Assembly: GCF_002109495.1 (NCBI RefSeq)
Contig: NZ_LVJN01000014.1
Span: 101,518-165,517 of the forward strand
Direction: 5' to 3'
Origin: Magnetofaba australis IT-1
Lineage (GTDB): Bacteria; Pseudomonadota; Magnetococcia; Magnetococcales; Magnetococcaceae
Length of the DNA: 64,000 nucleotides
Shown here: positions 50,986 through 60,818 of the stretch, in pieces
Numbering within the stretch: the first letter of the stretch is position 1
How the letters are laid out: each line of letters begins with the position of its first letter
The notes under the pieces: generated by a model
What the model was told of the DNA's origin: nothing
Database searches by the model: none
What the model saw: the letters and a program-made list of their open reading frames with translations, nothing else
Program-made: the position numbers and the translations under genes

Positions 50986-51642
50986 TCACTGCGCCCAACT
51001 GGGCGTTTGAGTGGGAGGTTGCGCAGGTTGCTGTTGGGGCGCGGTGGACTGCTGTTGCATAGCGGGCTGTTGCTCAGGCGCAGGCTGCTGCCAACCCTGA
51101 TTGGCGGGAGGCGTCGCCGGAGCCGGGGCAACGCTGGCGTTGAACCCCTCATACTCCTTCCGATCCGGCGTAATGGCGAACTGGATGGTGTTTTTGTCTG
51201 AGCCGTCGCGCTGATCTTTCTCCACATCGATCTTGGCCAGGAATTCGATCCCATCCAGATCGGCAAATCCGTTGATGCGCCGCGCCTGCTGCGCGTTGGG
51301 CGAGTTGTCCTTGTCCTTCAAGCCACGGCTTGAGTTGAGGATGGCGCGCACAAAGGAACGCCCCATGTTGCCCCACTCAGGGCCCTTGGGGCTGAACAGC
51401 CCGATGCGGCTCCACACCTTCCGCTTGGCGTACTGCCCTGCGGTGATGACGAACTCGCAGTTCAGGTACACCGCGCCGGTTTCCGGATTCTGTTTGGCGT
51501 AGCCGCCGGTCCAACCCCGATTGGGATCGTCATATCCACCCGGTTTGACAGTCATGCGCACCGGCGCAATGGTCCCCTTGGGGATCAAGTCAAAACTCTG
51601 TTGGCTCTCTGCGTCGTTGAAGTCATTCCAATTGCCATTCAT
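50986..51642 (-). CDS. Phage DUF669-like putative ssDNA-binding protein
   Basis: 218 residues: MNGNWNDFNDAESQQSFDLIPKG, then WSRIGLFSPKGPEWGNMGRSFVRAILNSS and a long Gln/Pro-rich tail ending PTQTPSWAQ. A compact N-terminal domain with a disordered acidic or Gln/Pro tail, placed directly downstream of a Sak4-like ATPase, is typical of phage SSB-like proteins of the DUF669 type. The assignment is from pattern and context. Confidence 0.65.
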   Translation of the reverse strand: MNGNWNDFNDAESQQSFDLIPKGTIAPVRMTVKPGGYDDPNRGWTGGYAKQNPETGAVYLNCEFVITAGQYAKRKVWSRIGLFSPKGPEWGNMGRSFVRAILNSSRGLKDKDNSPNAQQARRINGFADLDGIEFLAKIDVEKDQRDGSDKNTIQFAITPDRKEYEGFNASVAPAPATPPANQGWQQPAPEQQPAMQQQSTAPQQQPAQPPTQTPSWAQ

Positions 51643-51647
51643 GATAT

Positions 51648-52547
51648 TCAGGCTCCTGTGTCCATCTGCGTGGTAGCGGGGGCTCCGGCGGCGGGGGCGG
51701 CTTCGGTCACTTTCTCAGGGCGTTCGAAGCGCAGCCTTTCCGCCGCCGGTTTCACCGGCTGGTGAATCTTCTCCATGAGGCGGCCCAGGTGGGGCTCCTC
51801 AATCATCTCCAGTCGGCCACTGCGGTCCTTGGCGGGATACCCCCAGGGATTGAGCGTGTGGCAGACAAAGGCGCGATAGGCGTCTCCCTCTTCGGGTCGC
51901 ACCTCCGCCATGGTGATCACCTGGTCGACAATGCCCGGCAGCTCAAGACCGGTTTTGGCCCCCTCAATCTGGGGGGCGAAGAAGCGCCGATTGAAATCGT
52001 CGGTCTTCTCGTCGAGGATCCCGACAAACCAGACGTTCTTGCCTCGCGTGTGCTGGAGATGGGTGATCCAGGCGATCATCTCCTGGCCATGCAGACCGTA
52101 GGCGCCACGGTTGTCGGGTTTACCGGTCTTCTCCGAGAAAGCCTGTGGCTGCCCCTTGCACCACTGAAAGCAGAGGCGACCCGCCACGGTGATGCTGTCG
52201 ACGAAGATGGTGCGGTATTTGGCCAGCGCGGCGGGATCGCCATACTTCTGCACTACTTCGTCATAGTGGGCCTGGCTATAGGGCTGGTCCTCCCGCAGGG
52301 CGGGATTGGGACCGCCAATGAATACTGCAAAGTCGCGGCACTCCTTCCAGGTGCGGGGGCGGATGGTGTCGCCGGGCCATCCTTCGACGGCGAGGTCTCC
52401 CGCCTCCAGATCGAAGAACAGGGTGGTGGCCGCATCGACGGTGTGAAGCAATGAGGTCTTGCCGATGCCGGATTTGCCAAAGATCACGCCCTTGTCGCTC
52501 CTCGGCTCGGCCATGCGCTCATCGGCGCTGACAATTGGGATACCCAT
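51648..52547 (-). CDS. Sak4-like RecA-fold ATPase
   Basis: 299 residues from the ATG at 52547 (ribosome site AAGGAGTT). Walker A is GKSGIGKT near residues 22-29, Walker B RTIFVDSITV, and AYGLHGQEMIAWITHLQHT follows. This is the AAA_24/Sak4 pattern of small phage recombination ATPases that work with an SSB, here encoded just downstream. It ends with an Ala/Pro-rich tail. Confidence 0.85.
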   Translation of the reverse strand: MGIPIVSADERMAEPRSDKGVIFGKSGIGKTSLLHTVDAATTLFFDLEAGDLAVEGWPGDTIRPRTWKECRDFAVFIGGPNPALREDQPYSQAHYDEVVQKYGDPAALAKYRTIFVDSITVAGRLCFQWCKGQPQAFSEKTGKPDNRGAYGLHGQEMIAWITHLQHTRGKNVWFVGILDEKTDDFNRRFFAPQIEGAKTGLELPGIVDQVITMAEVRPEEGDAYRAFVCHTLNPWGYPAKDRSGRLEMIEEPHLGRLMEKIHQPVKPAAERLRFERPEKVTEAAPAAGAPATTQMDTGA

Positions 52548-52585
52548 TCCATAACTCCTTTCAAAACGATTGCGTTGAAACCAGA

Positions 52586-53179
52586 TCATGCTGCCGATTT
52601 CCGGCCCCTCTCCTCCTCTTTCCAGTTGGTGACGACGAACTTGCCAAACGGCCCCTTGCACGCTGGTCGGAAGTCGCCTAAGCCAACCCGCACCCCGGCG
52701 GCATCCACGATCTCTCTCAACAACCGGCTGCTGATGATCTCGTCATCCAGATTGGCGGTGAAGCTCAAGGACCAGTCGTTAAAACAAGGGCGATGCGCCA
52801 AAATCCGTCCGCCCGTCGAAGGAATCCGCACCGGGCGCGTATCGACCATCCAAGGGTCTTTACACTTGAGCGGCAGTTCAAACTCCTCAATAGCGAAGCA
52901 GGCCGGAATCAGAGAGGACTTCAGCGTGGTCACCTTGGACTTGCCATTCTTGAAAAAACTGCCGCCATCGATGATGCTGCGGAATAGGTTGGGCGCCGGG
53001 ATCATCGGCTTTCCGGCCTGACCGATGTAGAGTTTGGCCTCTGCCGTTTCGCGGGGCGTGCCGCGATCACCCACGCTGCTAACCCGAGTGCCGTTGCTCG
53101 CCGCCATCTGCGCCGCTTCGTGGAACCGGTTGCAAAGCAACGGGCTGGTTCCGGTTATCGTGATTGAAAGGTGTTTCAT
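52586..53179 (-). CDS. Phage protein of unknown function in the recombination module
   Basis: 197 residues with start ATG after AAGGAGAACATC. It begins MKHLSITITGTSPLLCNRFHE and ends with a glycine-rich segment GVRVGLGDFRPACKGPFGKFVV. That terminal G-rich pattern and the ferredoxin-like strand order recall RAMP-fold proteins, but this is only a visual likeness. It lies just before the Sak4 ATPase gene and may be a single-strand annealing or nucleic-acid-binding partner. Confidence 0.55.
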   Translation of the reverse strand: MKHLSITITGTSPLLCNRFHEAAQMAASNGTRVSSVGDRGTPRETAEAKLYIGQAGKPMIPAPNLFRSIIDGGSFFKNGKSKVTTLKSSLIPACFAIEEFELPLKCKDPWMVDTRPVRIPSTGGRILAHRPCFNDWSLSFTANLDDEIISSRLLREIVDAAGVRVGLGDFRPACKGPFGKFVVTNWKEEERGRKSAA

Positions 53180-53200
53180 GATGTTCTCCTTACTTCCTGG

Positions 53201-53222
53201 TTACGCCTTGCTGTTGGCGTAA
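53201..53222. other. Short inverted repeat upstream of the 197-residue phage gene
   Basis: TTACGCC and GGCGTAA, seven bases each with an 8-base loop, lie about 22 bp before the start of the 52586-53179 gene. It could be an operator or an RNA hairpin in its leader. Confidence 0.35.
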
Positions 53223-53310
53223 GTTGAATAGATCTGCTGATTTTTGAACCTTTCTCTTCCTTGGATTGCAGAGCTGCTCCGAGCCCCGCACATCTTCAGA
53301 TGAAACCCTT

Positions 53311-53504
53311 GCCAAGCTGTGCAGAGCCTTGCCAGGCAAAGCCTGGCAGCGCCTCGCCTCGCCGTTTGAAAACAAAGTTATTGATGAAATCCGTGCATTG
53401 CCTTGCCGAGCCACGCGCTGCCTCGCCGGGCTACGCCTTGCCTAGCCGTGCGATGCATCGCCATGCCTAGCCTCACCGCGGCGGGCATCGCCTCGCCCCG
53501 CCGT
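53311..53504. repeat. Degenerate pentanucleotide array (GCNNN)n
   Basis: Two blocks, 53311-53365 (11 units) and 53395-53504 (22 units), divide into 5-base units nearly all of which begin GC (gcctt, gccga, gccac, gcctc, gccta, gccgt and similar). A 29-bp AT-richer spacer separates them. The 339-bp gap from 53180 to 53518 otherwise contains no convincing gene. The ORFs that cross the array have only repetitive Arg/Ala/Gly-rich translations. Confidence 0.8.
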
Positions 53505-53518
53505 GACTTGTAACCGGC

Positions 53519-54367
53519 CTAAGCTGCCACATCCTCACAGCCCTTCAGCATCAACTTGAAACTGGGCTTTCCAGGCTTGATGGTCCGCGCATCATTGAAT
53601 GCTTGCCTGATCTGACTGGGCCATGCGTTGAACTTCCGCTCAGAAACTCGATAACTGATCTCCACGAACTCCCGCGCATCTTCCCCGGAGCTCTTGATTC
53701 GCTCCACCACACCCTCCAGTTTTTTCTGATCCCACTGGGGACGCTTGGGCAGATCGGCAGTGATCTGTACATCGCCATCGGTGAGACGGACCACGCCGAA
53801 ATCCCTCCCGCTCTCCTGGCGCAGTTGTTTGACCAGATCGCCGTACTTGCGAGCAATGGCGCCATCGAGAAACTCCTTGGCGCTTTTGGCGCGCTCCAGG
53901 GCGGCGTTGGCCTGTTGCTGAAGGTCCGCCAGCGCCGCGCCGTCCAGATTGGCGACGTCACCGAGGGGCATGGTTTGCAGTTGCTTGAGGGTGATGGTGG
54001 CGTTCATATCTTCTCTCCTGTCGTCTTCTGTTTTGGGCTGACGCTCCAGCGGCGGCAGCTTAAGATGGGTCAGAAATTCGTCTTCTATTCGCTGTGCAGC
54101 TTTGTCGATGTCGATCTGAAGCAGGTCGCAGAGGAATCCAAAGCCGCCGACCTCCATAGAACGCTCGCGGAAAAAGCGCTGAAGCCGATTGACTTCTTGG
54201 CGGAATGGCATCTCCTGCCAGAGCGCCGGTTTGCGCTGCGCCTGTTTGAGCAGCAGTCGGGCGTCCTTCATGGCCTGTCCCAGCACCGCCGCCCACAGAT
54301 TCAATGCGCCATCCATCTCTCCCGTGTGGCTATATTGCGGTTGGTACAGAGTGATCTCTTTATTCAC
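53519..54367 (-). CDS. Phage early protein of unknown function with internal in-frame start
   Basis: 282 residues from a GTG at 54367, preceded by AGGAGAG. The first 120 residues (KEITLYQPQYSHTGEMDGALN, then LQRFFRERSMEVGGFGFLCDLL) and the last 162 (from MNATITLKQLQTMPLGDVANL) look like separate domains. The second begins with an ATG at 54007 that has its own strong ribosome site (AGGAGAGAAGAT). Either a second, shorter product is made, or two former genes were fused by loss of a stop. No family recognised for either part. Confidence 0.65.
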   Translation of the reverse strand: MNKEITLYQPQYSHTGEMDGALNLWAAVLGQAMKDARLLLKQAQRKPALWQEMPFRQEVNRLQRFFRERSMEVGGFGFLCDLLQIDIDKAAQRIEDEFLTHLKLPPLERQPKTEDDRREDMNATITLKQLQTMPLGDVANLDGAALADLQQQANAALERAKSAKEFLDGAIARKYGDLVKQLRQESGRDFGVVRLTDGDVQITADLPKRPQWDQKKLEGVVERIKSSGEDAREFVEISYRVSERKFNAWPSQIRQAFNDARTIKPGKPSFKLMLKGCEDVAA

Positions 54368-54484
54368 TACAACTCTCCTTGTATCACTCACCGTCACTCT
54401 GAGAACTCCACGGCTGAATTTGGCCGCAGGAGTCCCAGCCGAGCGCATAACCCTCGGTGAGGCGTTCTGGTTAAATGGGGTTGA

Positions 54485-54691
54485 TCAGTGCGTCACATAG
54501 CGCGATTCGATAAACTCCTCCACATCGGTCAGACGATACATCACCTTCTTGCCCACCTTCACATACGGCAGAGGGTAACGCTTGGTGTGCCGCCAGTTGC
54601 CAAGAGTCGTGGGCTCAACGCCCAGGATCTTCGCCGCCTCTCGCGGCGTGATCAACTCGGGTTCAATCACTGTCTGCTGGTACGTCTTCAT
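54485..54691 (-). CDS. AlpA/MerR-like helix-turn-helix protein (excisionase type)
   Basis: 68 residues from the ATG at 54691 (after AAAGGGCAGCC); the longer open frame lies in the repeat region. ELITPREAAKILGVEPTTLGNW, then YPLPYVKVGKKVMYRLTDVEEFIESRY, is the small winged-helix pattern of excisionases and AlpA-type regulators. It is divergent from the topoisomerase gene and faces the palindrome array, which may be its binding region. Confidence 0.8.
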   Translation of the reverse strand: MKTYQQTVIEPELITPREAAKILGVEPTTLGNWRHTKRYPLPYVKVGKKVMYRLTDVEEFIESRYVTH

Positions 54692-54761
54692 CGGCTGCCC
54701 TTTCGGCTTAAGTGTTGCTGTTGAAATTAACCGTACACGATCATTTATTTTAACTAAATAC

Positions 54762-55051
54762 GGAATCTCGCGAGATTCCCAAAAGCAGGGTGTGAGATTC
54801 CATTGCACCTACAATCGAATCTGCAAACGTATGCTTCCAAATGGCTTTTTTGATTGCTTTGTAAACATAAAATCCCAAAAAAATGCAAAAAGGGAATCTC
54901 ACACCCCCTCTGAGATTCCCTTGTGTATACAATGATCTGGCTGGCGATCTTTTATTTATTGCTTACTTTCAGTGTGTTGAATCCTGTTCCGCAAGACAGG
55001 ATTTTGGCCTCGGGAAAAAAGGGAATCTCACTTTTTTAGGTGAGATTCCCT
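54762..55051. promoter_or_regulatory. Array of GGGAATCTCA palindromes between HTH and topoisomerase genes
   Basis: Seven half-sites of GGGAATCTC or its inverse GAGATTCCC lie in this divergent intergenic region. GGAATCTCG and CGAGATTCC abut as a perfect palindrome at 54762-54779. GTGAGATTCC stands alone at 54792-54801. GGGAATCTCA and TGAGATTCCC face each other at 54892-54920 and at 55021-55050, the last extending to a 12-bp perfect inverted repeat. The rest of 54692-55076 is AT-rich and non-coding. It is an operator array or origin for a prophage DNA-binding protein. Confidence 0.75.
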
Positions 55052-55076
55052 CTCATCTAGACGGTTTGGAGCTTCA

Positions 55077-57149
55077 TTGATCCTCTATCTGTGCGAAAAG
55101 CCCTCACAGGGGCGCGATATCGGGCGCGTTCTCGGCGCCACCGCGCGTCGTGAAGGATACGTCGAAGGCTCTGGCGTGCGCGTGACGTGGTGCATTGGCC
55201 ATCTTCTAGAAATGACAGAGCCCGACCGCTACAAACCGGAATGGAAGCAGTGGCGACTCGATACGCTCCCCATGACGCCGGATGTCTGGAAGCTGGAGCT
55301 CACCAAGCGCGGCGGCAAGCAGTTCAAGGTCATCAAGGAGTTGCTGAAGGGAGCTTCGGAGGTGGTGCTAGCCACTGACGCCGACCGGGAGGGTGAAACC
55401 ATTGGTCGCGAGGTGCTGGAGCGCTGTCGCTATCGTGGAAAGGTCTCCAGGCTGTGGCTTTCGGCTCTGGATGACGCCAGCATCCGTAAGGCGCTCTCCG
55501 CGCTCCGGCCAGGGCAACAGACAGAGCCGCTGTATCAGGCAGGCTTGGGGCGAGCGCGCGCCGATTGGTTGGTCGGTATGAATCTAACCCGCGCCTACAC
55601 CATTATTGGCCGCCAAGGAGGATACGGCGGTGTACTCAGTGTCGGACGCGTGCAAACGCCAACTCTCAAGCTCGTGGTGGATCGTGACCGGCAGATCGAG
55701 AATTTCAAGCCGGTGGACTACTTTGACGTCACCGTGCTGCACCGAGTCGCCAGCGGCGCGTTCAACGCGAAATGGATTCCACAAAAGCAGCATGCCGACG
55801 ATGAAGGCCGTTGTCTGGATCGTGCTGTCGCCGAATCCGTCATTCAGAAGGTCCAGGGCCAGGTCGGGAAGGTCACCAAGGCAGAGACCAAGCGGGTTAA
55901 GGAACCCCCTCCTCAACCCCTTGAACTCTCCACACTCCAGCAGGAGGCCTCACGCCGTTGGAGCATGAGCGCCAAGAAGACACTGGAGGTCGCGCAGTCC
56001 CTGTACGAAAAGCGCAAGGCCGTCACCTACCCGCGCACCGATTGTCGCTTTCTGCCTACGGAGCAATTCAAGGATGCATCCAAAGTGCTACAGGCCATGG
56101 CGGCAAGCGACCCGTCAATTACGTCTTTGGTCCAAAACGCCAACCCCAAATTGCGCTCCAAAGCTTGGAACGACAAAAAGATCACCGCTCACCACGCCAT
56201 CATCCCCACGGCCGCCAAGGTTAAGATTGAGAGCCTGAGCCGCGAGGAGTCGCTGCTCTACGATCTGATCCGGCGCCACTATCTGGCCCAGTTCTTCCCA
56301 CCCTTTGAATACGACGCCACCATCATTGACACCTTGGTTTGTGAAGAAGCATTCCGCGCCACGGGACGGGTGGAGAAAGCGCCCGGCTGGAAACAGGCTC
56401 TGGGGCAACCGCAAAAAGAGGCGAAATCCACCGACAACGAGGACTCGCAGTCGCTGCCGTCTGTTCAGGTTGGTGAGGATGTTCGAATTGAGAAGGCGGA
56501 GTTGACCGCCAAGCAGACCAAGCCACCCAATCGCTACACAGAGGGCACGCTGATCCAGGCGATGAAATCGGTGGGCAAACTGGTTGAGGATCCGCGTTTA
56601 CGCAAGATCCTGCGGGAGACCTCCGGCATCGGCACTGAAGCGACCCGGGCATCCATCATTGAGACGCTGCTTAAACGCCAGTTGCTCGCCAATGAGGGTA
56701 ATAAACACCTCATCAGTTCGCCAGCTGCTCGCGCATTGGTAGACGCCCTGCCCCACAGCGTGACGGATCCGGCCACCACGGCGGTGTGGGAGCAGACGCT
56801 CGATGACATCGCCAACGGCAGCAGCTCCTTAGACGAGTTTCTGGGGAAGTCCGAACTCTGGCTCAACAAACTGATCGGCAATGTCAAAAAACGCCAGGAG
56901 ATGGGGATCAATCCCTTTCACAATCTGCCCGAGTTAGCGATCGCCACCAGATCCCGGCGTCTGTCGTCACGCCGGGCCGCTAGCGCGGGCGCGCGCAGAG
57001 GGTCGCGCAAGGCGAATGCTGCTATGGTGGACCCTTCACGCGCTTGCACGCAGTGTGGAAGCGCCATGGTGCGCCGAAAGAGCAAACATGGCGAATTCTG
57101 GGGATGCTCTGCATATCCCAAATGCCGCCACACCATGCCCATTGCTTGA
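55077..57149 (+). CDS. Type IA DNA topoisomerase (TopB/topoisomerase III-like)
   Basis: 690 residues from a TTG at 55077, six bases after GGAG. The TOPRIM motif is ATDADREGETIGREVLE, the catalytic tyrosine sits in KAVTYPRTDCRFLP, and IGTEATRASIIETL is conserved in the family. A C-terminal four-cysteine zinc ribbon (CTQCGSAMVRR, then CSAYPKC) ends the protein. It unlinks single strands and could decatenate replicating phage DNA. It is the only large plus-strand gene inside the early region and ends 4 bp from the convergent HTH gene. Confidence 0.93.
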   Translation: MILYLCEKPSQGRDIGRVLGATARREGYVEGSGVRVTWCIGHLLEMTEPDRYKPEWKQWRLDTLPMTPDVWKLELTKRGGKQFKVIKELLKGASEVVLATDADREGETIGREVLERCRYRGKVSRLWLSALDDASIRKALSALRPGQQTEPLYQAGLGRARADWLVGMNLTRAYTIIGRQGGYGGVLSVGRVQTPTLKLVVDRDRQIENFKPVDYFDVTVLHRVASGAFNAKWIPQKQHADDEGRCLDRAVAESVIQKVQGQVGKVTKAETKRVKEPPPQPLELSTLQQEASRRWSMSAKKTLEVAQSLYEKRKAVTYPRTDCRFLPTEQFKDASKVLQAMAASDPSITSLVQNANPKLRSKAWNDKKITAHHAIIPTAAKVKIESLSREESLLYDLIRRHYLAQFFPPFEYDATIIDTLVCEEAFRATGRVEKAPGWKQALGQPQKEAKSTDNEDSQSLPSVQVGEDVRIEKAELTAKQTKPPNRYTEGTLIQAMKSVGKLVEDPRLRKILRETSGIGTEATRASIIETLLKRQLLANEGNKHLISSPAARALVDALPHSVTDPATTAVWEQTLDDIANGSSSLDEFLGKSELWLNKLIGNVKKRQEMGINPFHNLPELAIATRSRRLSSRRAASAGARRGSRKANAAMVDPSRACTQCGSAMVRRKSKHGEFWGCSAYPKCRHTMPIA

Positions 57150-57153
57150 CGCC

Positions 57154-57849
57154 TCACTGCCCCGGTTGGAACGGCGCCAGCCAATTGCGCAGCGTCTTGG
57201 CCGCATACGCCTTGCCCTCGCAGGCAATATCCAGCACCGCAGGGGATTTGATCATCTCTTTACAGGGAATCTTGGGATTCTGTGCCCATAGCGCCCTGGC
57301 CACCGCCTCCGCGCGGTCACGGTGACGATTGGAAACGCCATGACGACCAGTATACGGTCTGTCCGCGTCCGAGGAGTGGGAAGGAAATTGCGTAGGAGAG
57401 ATGTTGGGGTCTTCTACTTTAATTTGGTGACGTTTCTCGAACTGGCGGACTTCCTCACCGCTCAACCGTACATCCGCAGGCGTCATAGGCAACCCGGTTT
57501 TGTCATCCCCCTCAAGTCCTGGGATGTGAAAGCGCTTGAGCTTTTGGCGATCCCCTGCTGGGGTGTCCGCTAATGACCGGATCTCCGCTTTACCATAGGA
57601 CCACAGCAGGCCAACATCCTTGATATCCAGTGGCAACAAGCCGGTGCGGTACTGTTCTATAAATGGGTAGAAGGTCTTTCCACCATCTCCCAGCACCACG
57701 CTCTCTGACACCTCGACATGCGCATGCAGCACCCACACGCTCACCATCACTTGACCATCCATGGCGTAGGCCAGGACATCCTGCTCCGAACATCCCCATC
57801 GCTCCGCCACTTCGGCAAGCGTGAAGAACTGTTTGGGCGGCAGAGGCAT
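57154..57849 (-). CDS. HTH-containing prophage protein of unknown function
   Basis: 231 residues. The N-terminus (FTLAEVAERWGCSEQDVLAYAMDG) resembles a MerR/excisionase-type helix-turn-helix. The C-terminal part (HRDRAEAVARALWAQNPKIPCKEM, then GKAYAAKTLRNWLAPFQPGQ) looks like a second DNA-binding helical unit. It is divergent from the S24 repressor across a 146-bp gap, the place of an early regulator opposite CI. Confidence 0.65.
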   Translation of the reverse strand: MPLPPKQFFTLAEVAERWGCSEQDVLAYAMDGQVMVSVWVLHAHVEVSESVVLGDGGKTFYPFIEQYRTGLLPLDIKDVGLLWSYGKAEIRSLADTPAGDRQKLKRFHIPGLEGDDKTGLPMTPADVRLSGEEVRQFEKRHQIKVEDPNISPTQFPSHSSDADRPYTGRHGVSNRHRDRAEAVARALWAQNPKIPCKEMIKSPAVLDIACEGKAYAAKTLRNWLAPFQPGQ

Positions 57850-57995
57850 TCGGCATCATCCTTTCATCAAATCGAGTTGCGCGTTATGAGTGGACATGGG
57901 CATAGTTTATTGATGCACAGCCTAACACCAACGCACTCAGTTTTCAAACACACATATATTTGCATTCCACGCAACAATCTGCCATCCTGAGCACT
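57850..57995. promoter_or_regulatory. Divergent control region between HTH gene and S24 repressor
   Basis: 146 non-coding bases between two regulator genes transcribed away from each other. An imperfect dyad TTGC-(7)-GCAA lies at about 57960-57974, just upstream of the repressor ATG. The layout matches the immunity region of lambdoid phages; exact operators were not resolved. Confidence 0.45.
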
Positions 57996-58697
57996 ATGAG
58001 CACATTCGCAACACGCCTGCGCGAAGCGCGCACCGCCCTTAAACTCTCGCAAATGGCTTTGGCCAAACGCGCCAGGGTCAGCCAGGGCTTAATCCACAAA
58101 CTCGAGCATGAGGGCGACGGTTCCACCACCCGTCTCTTGCAGATCGCTGAGGCGCTCAATGTGCGCCCGGAATGGCTGGCCAATGGCGAGGAGCCGCGCC
58201 GCTGGGGATCGCCCAAACTGATGGGTGCTGACGAAGCGCACCTACCCAAAGGAACGCCACAGAAAACCGAACCGACTGCGCACGGATATACCCTGATACC
58301 CCGCTTTTCTGTAGAGGCTAGCGCAGGGCCTGGGAATGAGATCCTTCAAGAGGAAGTGCTGGACAGACTGGCGTTTCAGACCGCGTGGCTGGAAGAGAAA
58401 AATCTCGACCCGCGCTTTCTGGGCATCATTCAGGCTATGGGCGACAGCATGACGCCGACGCTTTGCGATGGCGACACGCTATTGGTTTCCATGGACCAGC
58501 GTCAGGCGATGGATGGTCGGATCTTTGTGCTGCGATCTTCTACCGGGCTGTTCGTCAAACGGCTACGTATTCTCCCCGGCCTGACCCAACTGATTAGCGA
58601 CAACGACAAATACCCACCCTACGAAATCGGCATAGATCAATCCGACCAGTGGGAGATCATTGGTCGCGTCATTTGGGTTGGACGCGAACTGCTGTAA
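57996..58697 (+). CDS. CI/LexA-type repressor with S24 peptidase domain
   Basis: 233 residues from the ATG at 57996. It has an N-terminal XRE helix-turn-helix (FATRLREARTALKLSQMALA, then KRARVSQGLIHKLEHEGDG) and a C-terminal S24 domain with catalytic Ser in QAMGDSMTPTL and Lys in LFVKRLR. It should keep the prophage silent and be inactivated by RecA-stimulated self-cleavage after DNA damage. The usual Ala-Gly cleavage pair may be in VEASAGPGNE. Confidence 0.9.
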   Translation: MSTFATRLREARTALKLSQMALAKRARVSQGLIHKLEHEGDGSTTRLLQIAEALNVRPEWLANGEEPRRWGSPKLMGADEAHLPKGTPQKTEPTAHGYTLIPRFSVEASAGPGNEILQEEVLDRLAFQTAWLEEKNLDPRFLGIIQAMGDSMTPTLCDGDTLLVSMDQRQAMDGRIFVLRSSTGLFVKRLRILPGLTQLISDNDKYPPYEIGIDQSDQWEIIGRVIWVGRELL

Positions 58698-58825
58698 CCT
58701 ACCTCTGAACACCTCTGGAAACTTTATTATACCGCACTCTCATTCCGAATATATTCGTGTTTGTTTGATCACTTTTCTGCGTGATACGGTCATCCCTAGG
58801 ACACTAACAAAGGGAAACGACGATC

Positions 58826-59035
58826 ATGCCCACCGCCATCCACCCAGACCGGCTCAGCCCCGAAGAACGCCTCGACGAGATTGCAGAAATTCTGGCGGCG
58901 GGATTCCTGCGTTTGACCGAGAAACGCCGTCTCCGTACTGCTCTGAATTCACAGCAGAATAGCCTGGACTCTGTTTCCACTCAGAGCCTTCATGGTGAGC
59001 ATGAACAAACCGCTAACCATGGAGTAACACCATGA
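58826..59035 (+). CDS. Small protein of the recombinase operon
   Basis: 69 residues, MPTAIHPDRLSPEERLDEIAEILAAGFLRL, with start after AAAGGGAAACG. Small proteins with this RLSPEERLDEIAEILAxG pattern commonly precede DUF2924 and recombinase genes. It overlaps the DUF2924 gene as ATGA. Function unknown. Confidence 0.75.
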   Translation: MPTAIHPDRLSPEERLDEIAEILAAGFLRLTEKRRLRTALNSQQNSLDSVSTQSLHGEHEQTANHGVTP

Positions 59036-59474
59036 CTGCCGAAGTGTTGAAGCGCGTCGCGGCGCTGCCGGAGAAGTCGCTCATCGACTTGAAAAAGATG
59101 TGGGTAGACCTGTTCCAAGAGGAGCCCCCTTCACGGCCAAACCGCGATTTCTACGTCAAACGCCTCGCCTACCGAATTCAGGAGCTTGCTTGGGGCGGGC
59201 TGTCAGAGACCACCCTCGCCCGCCTGGAAGCCATGGCGGAAGATGACGCCATCACCGAACGGCGCGCGGCGCCGCCCACTGGAGACATTCCGGTCAGCGG
59301 AACGCGCTTGGTGCGTGAATGGAAAGGCGTCGAGCACACCTGCACGGTTTTGGAGGACGGCTTTGAATACCAGAATCGCAAATACAAGAGCCTCTCTGCC
59401 GTCGCTCGCGCCATTACCGGCACGCGCTGGAACGGTTTGGTCTTTTTCGCTTTGAAGCCCGCGGGGAAATCCAA

Positions 59475-59478
<4 letters not shown>
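59032..59478 (+). CDS. DUF2924 family protein
   Basis: 148 residues: VLKRVAALPEKSLIDLKKMWVDLF, NRDFYVKRLAYRIQELAWGGL, then GTRLVREWKGVEHTCTVLEDGFEYQ and YKSLSAVARAITGTRWNG. This is the DUF2924 pattern. It overlaps both neighbours by 4 bp and is probably a recombinase accessory factor; the family is known mainly by this association. Confidence 0.9.

Positions 59479-60814
<1,336 letters not shown>

Positions 60815-60818
<4 letters not shown>

Noticed and set aside
52586..53179. CRISPR-associated (Cas) protein
   Set aside because: The likeness is limited to a glycine-rich end; no other cas genes or arrays are present, and the context is phage recombination.
53190..53414. Small ORF with repetitive Arg/Ala/Gln-rich translation
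   Set aside because: Its composition is explained by the pentanucleotide array; no ribosome site or homology pattern supports a gene.
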